Assembly: GCA_934636425.1 (NCBI GenBank)
Contig: CAKUAV010000173.1
Span: forward strand, 1 to 5,924
DNA length: 5,924 nucleotides
Source: an uncultured Clostridia bacterium
GTDB taxonomy: Bacteria > Bacillota > Clostridia > Christensenellales > Aristaeellaceae
Direction: 5' to 3'
Positions 1-5,446 of the stretch are shown one piece after another; positions within the stretch are counted from its first letter, which is position 1, and each line of letters starts with the position of its first letter. The notes beneath the pieces are model-generated. The model saw only the letters and a program-made list of their open reading frames with translations. It was not told the DNA's origin and searched no databases. The position numbers and the translations under genes were made by a program.

Positions 1-154
1 ACGTTGGGGGCTGCGCGCCCCCAAACCTGCGCCAAAGAGTCTTCGACTCTCTGGACTCTCTTCACGCTGCGGCGGGGCTGTGTTGGTGCGTGTTCGCGGC
101 GCTTGTGCGTCTTTGCGCAAGCACATTGGCCTTGCTGTGCTTTCCGCGGGGAGT
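1..154. repeat. Left tandem repeat, copy 1 (start cut by window edge)
   Basis: This is the first of three head-to-tail copies of a non-coding unit of about 152 bp. It runs through a GC hairpin (arms 4-11 and 17-24, loop TGCGC), a short hairpin AGAGTC-TTC-GACTCT (36-50), the shared words CTCTGGACTCTCTTCACGC and TGTTGGTGCG, and a second half with TTTGCGCAA and CATTGGCCTTG. The copy is 2 bp longer than copy 2 because its GC hairpin has one extra G and one extra matching C. In this copy alone, AAGCACA (119-125) can also pair with TGTGCTT (136-142). The unit length is not a multiple of three, so reading frames shift at each copy, which argues against a protein. The array probably continues to the left of the window. 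Confidence 0.9.
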
Positions 155-306
155 ACGTTGGGGCTCCGCGCCCCAAACCTGCGCCAAAGAGTCTTCGACT
201 CTCTGGACTCTCTTCACGCTGCGGCGGGGTTGTGTTGGTGCGAATACGCGGCGCTTGTGCGTCTTTGCGCAATCACATTGGCCTTGCAGGCCTTTCCGCC
301 GGGAGT
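155..306. repeat. Left tandem repeat, copy 2 (152 bp, complete)
   Basis: This is the only full-length left unit in the window. Its GC hairpin has arms TTGGGGC (158-164) and GCCCCAA (170-176) around loop TCCGC, followed by AGAGTC-TTC-GACTCT at 188-202. It is nearly identical to copy 1 over 177-240. It diverges more near its end, where GGCC-TTGCA-GGCC replaces the AAGCACA/TGTGCTT pairing of copy 1. I see no gene in it. Confidence 0.92.
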
Positions 307-400
307 ACGCTGGGGCTGCGCGCCCCAGACTGCGCCAAAGAGTCTTCGACTCTCTGGACTCTCTTCACGCTGCGGCGGGGCTGTGTTGGTGCGTATTCGC
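307..400. repeat. Left tandem repeat, copy 3 (3' truncated)
   Basis: This copy follows the other two as far as about position 400 (TGTTGGTGCG then TATTCGC), where similarity stops and unique sequence leading to the operon terminator begins. Its GC hairpin is CTGGGGC (310-316) and GCCCCAG (322-328): the outermost pair is C:G, where copies 1 and 2 have T:A. Positions 301-344 are identical base for base to 5717-5760 in the right-hand array, so this copy is the closest link between the two repeat types. Confidence 0.88.
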
Positions 401-426
401 CGCGCCGTCACCCGGGTACAAACGGA

Positions 427-461
427 GACCCGCCGAACTCCAATTTATGGTTCGGCGGGTC
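427..461 (-). terminator. Probable intrinsic terminator of the transporter operon
   Basis: A perfect inverted repeat has 12-bp arms (427-438 and 450-461; GACCCGCCGAAC pairs with GTTCGGCGGGTC) around an 11-nt AT-rich loop. It lies about 115 bp past the stop of the solute-binding protein gene. Read in the operon direction, the stem is followed by TCCGTTTGT, which is only a weak U-tract, so termination may be partial or factor-assisted. Downstream of the stem in the plus direction there is no T-run at all, so the minus orientation is preferred. Confidence 0.62.
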
Positions 462-500
462 GTGCTGTATATCGATGATACCTGTTCGCTCAAGCGTCCA

Positions 501-531
501 GACTCGAGCCGCCCTCAAGCGGCGCGGAGTC
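501..531 (-). other. Imperfect stem-loop in the operon 3' untranslated region
   Basis: GACTC (501-505) can pair with GAGTC (527-531), and inside it GCCGC (508-512) pairs with GCGGC (519-523) around the loop CCTCAA, with a small internal loop between the two helices. It sits between the stop codon of the last gene and the stronger terminator hairpin. It could stabilise the 3' end of the message or be chance in GC-rich DNA. No T-run follows it. Confidence 0.35.
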
Positions 532-574
532 GGGTTGACACGCGCGGAGCGGAGTGGCCGTCGGCACTGCCGAC

Positions 575-2275
575 TCAGCGGCCCATGAAGCGGTCGTAGC
601 GAGCCTGATAGACGGCGATGACCTCGTCAAGGCCGTAGGCGCGCAGCTCGTCCAGATAGCTGTCCAGCTTGTCCATGTCCTTGTTGCCGTTGATCAGCTC
701 GACGAACAGATCGGTCATGGCCATGTCCAGATCGGCGGTGTACATATCCAGCGTCTCGACTTCCTCGTCGGTGGGCAGCGCCAGATAGGTCGCGGTGTTG
801 GTCTGGTACATGACGGCGTCCTTCTGCTCCATCTGCTCCCAGGCGGCAATCTGCAGATCGCGCTTCTTGCCGGTCGGGTCGGACTCGTCGCACTTGGCGA
901 GCACATCCTTGCCGTAGGCGCTGGCCATCAGGTCGTCCGCCGTGGCGAACGTGCCAACCTTCTCGCCGTTGAAGGTGTAGAATGTCTTGGCCATGTCCAG
1001 GCAGGGCAGGTTGGCGCGGTCCATGTAGAAGCGGCCGCCGCCGAAGCCCTTGGCGATCACTTCGTCGGCCGTCCAGCCGGTGGTCAGGCTGACCTTGTTG
1101 CCGTTTTCGTCGACGTCAAAGTCGTTGCCCTTGAGGCCTTCGCGGTTCCAGCTCCAGTAATCCTCGGTGAAGAAGAAGTCCAGCAGCTTGGCCGCCGCCT
1201 CGACGTTCACGCTGTTCATGAAGGCGTAGTAGCCGGTGTAGACGGACAGATTGTAGTCGCCGCGGCTGGTGGGACGGATGCCCTCGACGCCCTGCAGCAT
1301 CAGCGGGCGATAGTCGCAGTTCTCGTCGCCGGTCAGATCGTCGCGGTTGATCATCGAGGCGGTCTGATAGTACATCGCGCCGATGTTGTTCTGGGAGATG
1401 ACGGAGGAGGTGTCGGTGGTGTAGAGCGAGCCGTTGTCGGCCAGCGACATGACGCCCGCGTCGACCATCTTCTTGATGAACGCGACGTAATCCTTGAAGC
1501 CGTCCTGATAGAACACGGTGGTGATCTTGTCGGTGTTCGGGTCGAGGCCGATCGTGTTCATGACCAGGCCGAACCAGCCGGCGATGCCGCTGTGGCGCAG
1601 CAGGGACAGATCGCTCGCGAAGAGCGCCTTCTCGTCGTTAATGCCGTTGCCGTTGGCGTCCTTCTCGCGGAAGGCGACCAGCGTGTCGACGAACTCGTCG
1701 ATCGTCGTGGGCATGGGCAGCTCCAGCTTGTCCAGCCAGTCCTGACGGATGCCGACGGAGTAGGAGCCCATCCAGTCGTTGATGTTGTACACGCCGGTGT
1801 TCACGCCCTGCAGCACCCAGAATGTGCCGTCGGCGGTGGTGCCGGCGCTGCGCAGCGTGGCGTATTCGCCGTCGGGCGCGAGATAGCCCTTCGCCGTGCC
1901 GTCGCTGTGCTCGAGGATCGCGTCCACGCTGGTCAGCATGCCGCGCTTGATCAGGTTGTTCAGCGTCACGCTGTCGATCTCAAGGAACATCATGTCCGCC
2001 AGATCGACGCCGGTCGCCAGGCGCGTGGTGATCATCGTGGAGTACTGGTCGGCCTCGACGTAGTCCAGCTTGAGGTCGATGCCCATCGCGCGGGTCTTTT
2101 CCATCAGCCAGTCATAGGCCGCGGAATCCTTGAAGTAGCCCATGCGGGCGCCGCCCTGGTTGTAGCCCAGCACGGTTACGGTGGTCAGCTCCTCCTCGGC
2201 GACGGCGCTCAGGCCGGTCGGGATGAGCAGCATCAGGGCCAGAATCAGAGCGAGTACGGGTTTCATGTGTCTCAT
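575..2275 (-). CDS. Extracellular solute-binding protein of an LplA/YtcQ-like CUT1 sugar ABC transporter
   Basis: This 566-residue protein is the likely substrate-capture subunit of the importer. It begins with a signal peptide: basic MRHMK, a hydrophobic run at about residues 5-22, and a probable signal peptidase I site after AVA (residue 26). No cysteine lies near that site, so there is no lipobox, although Firmicute binding proteins are usually lipoproteins. The mature part starts with a VTVLGYN strand. DANGNGINDE (206-215) resembles the calcium-binding loop known in the AlgQ branch of this family. The length suits the large LplA/YtcQ branch rather than the roughly 400-residue MalE type. 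The region at 350-395 (AAKLLDFFF, then WSWNREGLKG) resembles the conserved second-domain block of this group. The start at 2275 is fixed by AAGGAGG, 7 nt upstream; the open frame continues 519 nt further into the permease gene but without such support. The ligand is unknown, probably an oligosaccharide. Confidence 0.95.
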   Translation of the reverse strand: MRHMKPVLALILALMLLIPTGLSAVAEEELTTVTVLGYNQGGARMGYFKDSAAYDWLMEKTRAMGIDLKLDYVEADQYSTMITTRLATGVDLADMMFLEIDSVTLNNLIKRGMLTSVDAILEHSDGTAKGYLAPDGEYATLRSAGTTADGTFWVLQGVNTGVYNINDWMGSYSVGIRQDWLDKLELPMPTTIDEFVDTLVAFREKDANGNGINDEKALFASDLSLLRHSGIAGWFGLVMNTIGLDPNTDKITTVFYQDGFKDYVAFIKKMVDAGVMSLADNGSLYTTDTSSVISQNNIGAMYYQTASMINRDDLTGDENCDYRPLMLQGVEGIRPTSRGDYNLSVYTGYYAFMNSVNVEAAAKLLDFFFTEDYWSWNREGLKGNDFDVDENGNKVSLTTGWTADEVIAKGFGGGRFYMDRANLPCLDMAKTFYTFNGEKVGTFATADDLMASAYGKDVLAKCDESDPTGKKRDLQIAAWEQMEQKDAVMYQTNTATYLALPTDEEVETLDMYTADLDMAMTDLFVELINGNKDMDKLDSYLDELRAYGLDEVIAVYQARYDRFMGR

Positions 2276-2280
2276 GGGTG

Positions 2281-2289
2281 AACCTCCTT
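2281..2289 (-). promoter_or_regulatory. Ribosome binding site of the solute-binding protein gene
   Basis: AAGGAGGTT on the minus strand is a full anti-Shine-Dalgarno match. Its AAGGAGG core ends 7 nt before the ATG at 2275. It decides this start over the much longer in-frame extension to 2794. It is the strongest ribosome site of the three genes, which fits the need for more binding protein than permease. Confidence 0.9.
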
Positions 2290-2318
2290 GATATAAGTGT
2301 GGGAATATCGCGTGAGCG

Positions 2319-2331
2319 CGCCCCGTGGGCG
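2319..2331 (-). other. Small GC stem-loop between permease and binding-protein genes
   Basis: CGCCC (2319-2323) and GGGCG (2327-2331) form a 5-bp stem with a 3-nt loop in the 74-nt gap between the second permease stop (2350) and the binding-protein start (2275). This is by far the longest gap in the operon. Hairpins at such junctions can protect the downstream message from decay and raise binding-protein levels over permease levels. Here that role is inference, and the stem is short. I found no convincing internal promoter in the gap. Confidence 0.35.
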
Positions 2332-2349
2332 GCTCGGGACAACGGACGG

Positions 2350-3273
2350 TCATTCCTTCAGCGAGCCCAGCATGACGCCCTTGACGAAGTAGTTCTGGAA
2401 GAACGGATAGGCGATCAGCATGGGCAGCGAGGAGACGATGATGATCGTGTACTTGAGCTGGTTGTTGGAGATCTGCTGCTCCTGAGCCATGCGCAGCGCG
2501 TCCGCGTCGGTGAAGGCGGTGTTGGCCAGCTGCTCGGTCTGCTCGACCAGTATGCGGCGCAGATACAGCTGCAGCGGCTGCCATGTGCGGTCGGTGATGT
2601 AGATCGAGGCGTGGTACCAGCTGTTCCACACGCCGATGATCGTGTAGAGCGCGATGACGGCGAGTATCGGCTTGGAGGTGGGCAGGAACACGTTCCACAG
2701 TATGCGGAAGCTGTTCGCGCCGTCGATCTTGGCCGACTCGCGCAGCGATTCGGGAATCGTGCGGAAATAGGAGCGCACCAGTATGATGTACCATATGGCG
2801 TAGGAGCCGGGCAGTATCAGCGCCAGCGGGGAGTTGTACAGCCCCAGCTTGGTCATCAGTATGAACTCCGGAATGATGCCGCCCGATACGTACATCGGTA
2901 TGAGCAGGTACATCGTCACGAAGCGGCGGCCGTAGAGCTTGGGCACGGTGAGCGGATAGGCCGCCAGCACCGATGTGGCCAGCGTGAGCACGGCGCGGGT
3001 GGTGCAGTAGAATATGGTGTTCTTATAGCTCTGCCAGAGCTGAGAGTCGCTCAGTATGCGCTTGTAGCCGTCCAGGAAGAAGCCCTTGGGCCACCAGTAG
3101 ACGCGCATTGTGAGCGCCTCGCGCGGGCTGGAGAGCGAGAGCACCAGCACATAGTACATCGGATAGATCGTGATGAACGCGATCAGCGCGGCAAAGATGT
3201 AGATCAGCGCCGTGCTGATCAGGCTGCGATCCTTGATGCGGTTCTTTTTCGGAACGACGACGGTTGATTTCAT
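2350..3273 (-). CDS. Carbohydrate ABC transporter permease, LplC/YtcP type
   Basis: This 307-residue inner-membrane subunit has about six transmembrane segments (near residues 18-46, 85-107, 117-139, 148-168, 202-220 and 275-293). The cytoplasmic EAA loop that docks on the ATPase is ESAKIDGANSFRILWNVFLP (179-198), with the family's glycine at 185 and LP at 197-198. The C-terminus YPFFQNYFVKGVMLGSLKE is the signature ending of the YtcP/LplC branch of CUT1 permeases. The length is normal for the family. The start at 3273 is supported by GGGAGGAG about 9 nt upstream; that site begins within the stop codon of the preceding permease gene, with only 15 nt between the two genes, so translation is probably coupled. 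It should form a heterodimeric channel with the permease encoded at 3289-4230 and accept substrate from the binding protein downstream. Substrate unknown. Confidence 0.96.
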   Translation of the reverse strand: MKSTVVVPKKNRIKDRSLISTALIYIFAALIAFITIYPMYYVLVLSLSSPREALTMRVYWWPKGFFLDGYKRILSDSQLWQSYKNTIFYCTTRAVLTLATSVLAAYPLTVPKLYGRRFVTMYLLIPMYVSGGIIPEFILMTKLGLYNSPLALILPGSYAIWYIILVRSYFRTIPESLRESAKIDGANSFRILWNVFLPTSKPILAVIALYTIIGVWNSWYHASIYITDRTWQPLQLYLRRILVEQTEQLANTAFTDADALRMAQEQQISNNQLKYTIIIVSSLPMLIAYPFFQNYFVKGVMLGSLKE

Positions 3274-3280
3274 GACGGCT

Positions 3281-3290
3281 CTCCTCCCTT
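3281..3290 (-). promoter_or_regulatory. Ribosome binding site of the second permease gene, overlapping the upstream stop
   Basis: AAGGGAGGAG on the minus strand carries a GGAGG core (3283-3287) 9 nt before the ATG at 3273. Its first two bases are the last two of the TAA stop codon of the upstream permease gene. This places the ribosome finishing one permease directly on the start site of its partner, an arrangement suited to making the two channel halves in equal amounts. Confidence 0.85.
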
Positions 3291-4230
3291 ACCACAGTCC
3301 GCTGCCGGTGAGCTTGTTGCTGACCTTGTTGGCCGCGGTGGTCAGCAGGAAGGCGATCAGCGACATGAACAGATTGACGGCGGTGGTGTAGCTGAACTTG
3401 CCGCCCTGAATGCCCAGACGGTAGACGTATGTGCCGATGACGTCGGCGGTCTTCTGGGTGGAGGTGTTGTAGAGCAGCAGTATCATGTCGGTGTTGGAGC
3501 TGAGTATCGAGCCGACCGACATGATCAGCTTTATGGCGATGACCGCCTTGAGGCCGGGCAGCGTGATGTGCCAGATCTGCTGCATGTGGTTGGCGCCGTC
3601 GATGCGCGCCGCCTCATACAGCGACGGGTCGATCGAGGAGAGCGTCGAGAAATACAGTATGCTGCCGAAGCCGAAATCCTTCCAGATCGTCGTGACGGTG
3701 TATATCGCGGGGAAGGCCTTCGGGTCGGTCATGTACTCGTATGGCTGCTTGCCAAAGAGCGCGAGCAGGTTGTTGATCAGGCCGTTCACATCCAGAAAGG
3801 ATATGACCATGCCGGCCACGACGACCGACGAGACGAAATAGGGCATATAGCTGCACGTCTGCACGACCTTCTTAAAGCGCATGTGCGTCACTTCGTTCAA
3901 AAAGAGCGCGAATATGATCGGCACCCAGAAGGCGAAGAGAATCTGCAATACGCTCAGGCGCAGTGTGTTGGTGATCAGCCGCCCGAAGAAGGGGCTGTTG
4001 AGAAATTGACGGATGTGCTTCAATCCCACCCAGTTGGCCGGATCGAAGAATGGACTGCCGGGCTGATAGTTCTGGAAGGCGATGATCACGCCCCACAGCG
4101 GCACGTAGCTGAACACGAATATCAGCGCCAGCACGGGCAGCATCATCAGCCAGACCTCAATGTTTTCCTTGACAATGTCGCGGCGATATTTCGGCCGCCG
4201 ACGCGCGGGGACGCCTGAGCTCTGAGCCAT
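3289..4230 (-). CDS. Carbohydrate ABC transporter permease, LplB/YteP type
   Basis: This 313-residue inner-membrane subunit is the first gene of the operon. It has a basic cytoplasmic N-terminus (RRRPKYRRD, residues 10-18) and about six transmembrane segments, the first at 26-52 (LMMLPVLALIFVFSYVPLWG) and others near 86-111, 128-146, 172-195, 228-253 and 282-300. The EAA loop is YEAARIDGANHMQQIWHITLP (205-225), with EAA at 206-208, G at 212 and LP at 224-225, a textbook match. The motif around VPLWGVIIAFQNY is typical of LplB-like permeases, a branch that also includes AlgM1 of the alginate importer. The start is ATG 4230, preceded by AAAGGAGA with 6 nt spacing. An in-frame TTG at 4287 would add 19 residues, but it has no ribosome site and lies inside a palindrome in the leader. 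Substrate unknown, most likely an oligosaccharide. Confidence 0.96.
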   Translation of the reverse strand: MAQSSGVPARRRPKYRRDIVKENIEVWLMMLPVLALIFVFSYVPLWGVIIAFQNYQPGSPFFDPANWVGLKHIRQFLNSPFFGRLITNTLRLSVLQILFAFWVPIIFALFLNEVTHMRFKKVVQTCSYMPYFVSSVVVAGMVISFLDVNGLINNLLALFGKQPYEYMTDPKAFPAIYTVTTIWKDFGFGSILYFSTLSSIDPSLYEAARIDGANHMQQIWHITLPGLKAVIAIKLIMSVGSILSSNTDMILLLYNTSTQKTADVIGTYVYRLGIQGGKFSYTTAVNLFMSLIAFLLTTAANKVSNKLTGSGLW

Positions 4231-4236
4231 GTTGAG

Positions 4237-4244
4237 TCTCCTTT
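4237..4244 (-). promoter_or_regulatory. Ribosome binding site of the first permease gene
   Basis: AAAGGAGA on the minus strand lies 6 nt before ATG 4230. It decides this start over the upstream in-frame TTG at 4287. The A/T-rich stretch just 5' of it (TTTTTTT on the minus strand) should keep the site unstructured. Confidence 0.88.
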
Positions 4245-4276
4245 GCAAAAAAATGGATACAGCGCGCCGATTCTTT

Positions 4277-4288
4277 TTTGTATACAAA
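4277..4288. promoter_or_regulatory. Perfect 12-bp palindrome in the leader, candidate operator
   Basis: TTTGTATACAAA is a perfect dyad without a spacer, lying about 35-45 nt downstream of the predicted transcription start and about 45 nt before the first permease gene. It has no loop, so it is a poor RNA hairpin but a plausible dimer-binding site. The TTGTATACAA core resembles operators of some GntR-family sugar regulators, for example the TTGTATATACAA site of Bacillus TreR, but spacing differs by 2 bp and no regulator gene is visible. Binding here would act as a roadblock. Confidence 0.4.
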
Positions 4289-4327
4289 CATAGAAAACAG
4301 ACGCCCTGCTCGCAACAAGTCGTCTAT

Positions 4328-4356
4328 ATTCTACCACTATGTAAGACAATTGTCAA
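4328..4356 (-). promoter_or_regulatory. Sigma-A type promoter of the transporter operon
   Basis: On the minus strand the -35 box is TTGACA (4351-4356, perfect consensus), the spacer is 17 bp, and the -10 box is TAGAAT (4328-4333, five of six). Transcription should start near 4320-4322, giving a leader of about 90 nt before ATG 4230. The element lies in an AT-rich island between GC-rich coding and repeat DNA. It drives all three genes; no second promoter was found within the operon. So strong a core promoter suggests that control is mainly by repression. Confidence 0.85.
4345..4354. promoter_or_regulatory. 10-bp palindrome overlapping the -35 box, candidate operator
   Basis: GACAATTGTC is a perfect dyad whose last four bases lie within the -35 hexamer (4351-4356). 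A protein bound here would compete with RNA polymerase. A 10-bp palindrome partly made of the consensus TTGACA can arise by chance, so this is a weaker candidate than the leader palindrome. Confidence 0.28.
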
Positions 4357-4388
4357 CCAATTTTGAACAAACAGTGAACGCGCGCCCC

Positions 4389-4404
4389 ATGTTATGGATA
4401 ACAT
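4389..4404. promoter_or_regulatory. Inverted repeat upstream of the promoter, candidate regulator site
   Basis: ATGTTAT and ATAACAT are perfect 7-bp arms separated by GG. The centre is about 75 bp upstream of the predicted transcription start, a position typical of activator sites such as those of AraC-type regulators that often accompany LplABC-like operons. No regulator gene lies in the window to support this, so the role is inferred from symmetry and position only. Confidence 0.35.
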
Positions 4405-5074
4405 TGCGGCCGCACTGTGAAGCGGCGGCGCGCCCGCCCCGAAAAGTCGAGCGCGATGCGCATAAAGCGCGCCGCGTTTCGCGTGGAAAAACAGCCCTTG
4501 GCGGGCGGTGCGGGGGGCTGATGATTGAACTGCGGCTTGCCCTCTATTATGTGCCGTTATGTGCCGCGCCGCCGGGGCGCTCTCGTTGGCGGCGCGGCTG
4601 CCGCCTGGCGCGGGTCTGGCCGAGCGCCGCGCACGCTATTAAATAGGAAGCCGGTCGCGAGGCGCGCGGAAGGCCCCTGCTCACGGGAAGGCCGTTCACG
4701 ATTCGGTTCGTTCGCCAGAATGCGCGAAAAACCCGCCCCTGAAGGAAGGATCGGGAGAGGGAAGCAGCGCCGCCGCAGTCCGTCGCGCTGCCGGGCAAAA
4801 TCGCTTTGCATTCGCGGCAATGCGGGCGGAGGAGAGGACGCGGGAGCTGGCAGAGCGCTTTCGAGACTTTTGCGCTCGGGGTTGTCTGGCTTGCGGCTCT
4901 GTCGGGGCGCTGGGTTGGTGCGCGGCGATGCGCTTTCTGTCGCCGCGCATGGGCTTCGGTTTGAGTCTGAGCTTGCGGTTCTGTCGGGGCGGCTTGTTCT
5001 CAGTGCGCGTTTGATGATGCGGTTCTGGCGCGGAGATTCCCTCGACGCGCGTCGGGCATTGCGGCGCTTTGCCG
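4405..5074. other. GC-rich non-coding stretch between promoter and right repeat array
   Basis: I see no credible gene in these 670 bp. Open frames exist on both strands but are rich in Arg, Ala, Gly and Leu and lack ribosome sites. Visible small structures are GCCGC/GCGGC arms at 4409-4413 and 4422-4426, a tandem duplication of TTATGTGCCG at 4547-4566, and a 20-bp word (CTTGCGG, then C or T, then TCTGTCGGGGCG) repeated with one mismatch at 4890-4909 and 4972-4991. The part after about 4870 echoes words of the flanking arrays (GGGTTGGTGCG, GCGCTTTGCCGTCGG) and may be a decayed repeat copy. Confidence 0.5.
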
Positions 5075-5088
5075 TCGGTTCACGCCTG

Positions 5089-5115
5089 TCTTTTTTCCTT
5101 TGTCAGGAAAAAAGA
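5089..5115. other. T/A-rich hairpin of the right repeat (also at 5461-5487 and 5862-5888)
   Basis: TCTTTTTTCCT pairs perfectly over 11 bp with AGGAAAAAAGA around a 5-nt loop (TTGTC here and in unit C, CTGTC in unit B). The flanking GCC...GTC and GAC...GGC can extend the stem if small bulges are allowed. The stem is identical in all three copies and the only change is in the loop. The T-run is in the 5' arm on both strands, not after the stem, so it is not a normal intrinsic terminator. Its role is unknown. Confidence 0.8.
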
Positions 5116-5152
5116 GACGGCTTGCGGGATGTTGCGTTTCTATTCCGCCGGG

Positions 5153-5247
5153 TCGAGATCGCCACTCGTGCGTTCTCGCGGCGCTCTTCGGTTATCTGCC
5201 TTTGTGGGTTCACTTCGGGTTTGTGCGTTTCTCTATGGCGATCTCGA
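5153..5247. other. Long-range stem of the right repeat (equivalent at 5524-5619)
   Basis: TCGAGATCGCCA (5153-5164) is the exact reverse complement of TGGCGATCTCGA (5236-5247), enclosing 71 nt. In unit B the same arms (5524-5536 and 5607-5619) pair over 13 positions with one mismatch. The innermost pair is A5164:T5236 here and T5536:A5607 in unit B, a double change that keeps pairing. The enclosed middle (GGCGCTCTTCGG through CACTTCGGGTTTGTGCG) is the best conserved stretch of the unit. This looks like a folded module in RNA or single-stranded DNA; the function is unknown. Confidence 0.6.
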
Positions 5248-5446
5248 TGGGTTACCGGAGAACGGGGAACGGGGGAGCGGGGCTGGCGGCGCGGCCTTTG
5301 TGCGCTTTTGCGTGGGCGCATTGGCTTTGCAATGCTTTCCGCTGGGAGTACGCTGGGGCTAAATGTGGAAGCCGCACTGCGGCCTCTCTGGACTCTCTTC
5401 ATGGGGCTGGTCGAGTGGTTAAGTGCGCTTTACGCGGTGTTTGCCC

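Larger units (their letters stand above)
5075..5446. repeat. Right tandem repeat, unit A (372 bp)
   Basis: This unit begins at TCGGTTCACGCCTGTC and runs through a T/A-rich hairpin (5089-5115), the word TTGCGTTTCTATTCCGCCGG, a long-range stem (5153-5164 with 5236-5247) enclosing a highly conserved interior, then a half related to the left array (TTTGTGCGCTTTTGCG, CATTGGC, GGGAGTACGCTGGGGCT), a GCCGC-ACT-GCGGC hairpin (5371-5383), CTCTCTGGACTCTCTTCA and TGGTCGAGTGG. Compared with unit B it lacks about 27 bp after GCTGGGGCT, so the 3' arm of the GC hairpin is missing here. A long open frame crosses it, but the protein looks spurious. Confidence 0.9.

Noticed and set aside
119..142. Hairpin AAGCACA/TGTGCTT as a conserved element of all repeats
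   Set aside because: It is perfect only in copy 1. Aligned positions in copy 2 and units A and B keep some pairs (one A:T to G:C change) but break others, or form a different hairpin, so conservation is not supported.
1..400. CRISPR array in the left tandem repeats
   Set aside because: The repeats are about 152 bp, contiguous and similar along nearly the whole unit, with no short repeats separated by unique spacers.
535..540. TTGACA on the plus strand as a promoter
   Set aside because: No -10-like hexamer occurs at 16-18 bp spacing; the downstream sequence is very GC-rich.
554..2281. 575-residue open frame antisense to the binding-protein gene
   Set aside because: It is a long shadow frame produced by GC-rich codon bias of the real gene. 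The translation is low-complexity (Val, Gly, Ala, His) with no recognisable domain, while the opposite strand has a signal peptide, a ribosome site and family features.
2276..2794. In-frame N-terminal extension of the binding protein
   Set aside because: The extension lies within the permease gene in another frame, has no ribosome site and would bury the signal peptide. AAGGAGG before ATG 2275 fixes the start.
2278..3267. 329-residue open frame antisense to the second permease
   Set aside because: It is a shadow of a clear permease gene; the translation is rich in Arg, Gln, His and Val and shows no family features.
4231..4287. 19-residue extension of the first permease from TTG 4287
   Set aside because: There is no Shine-Dalgarno site upstream of 4287, and the codon is part of a palindrome. 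ATG 4230 has AAAGGAGA at ideal spacing.
5089..5115. T/A-rich hairpin as an intrinsic terminator
   Set aside because: On either strand the T-run is in the first arm of the stem, and what follows the stem is GACGGC or CAGGCG, not a U-tract.
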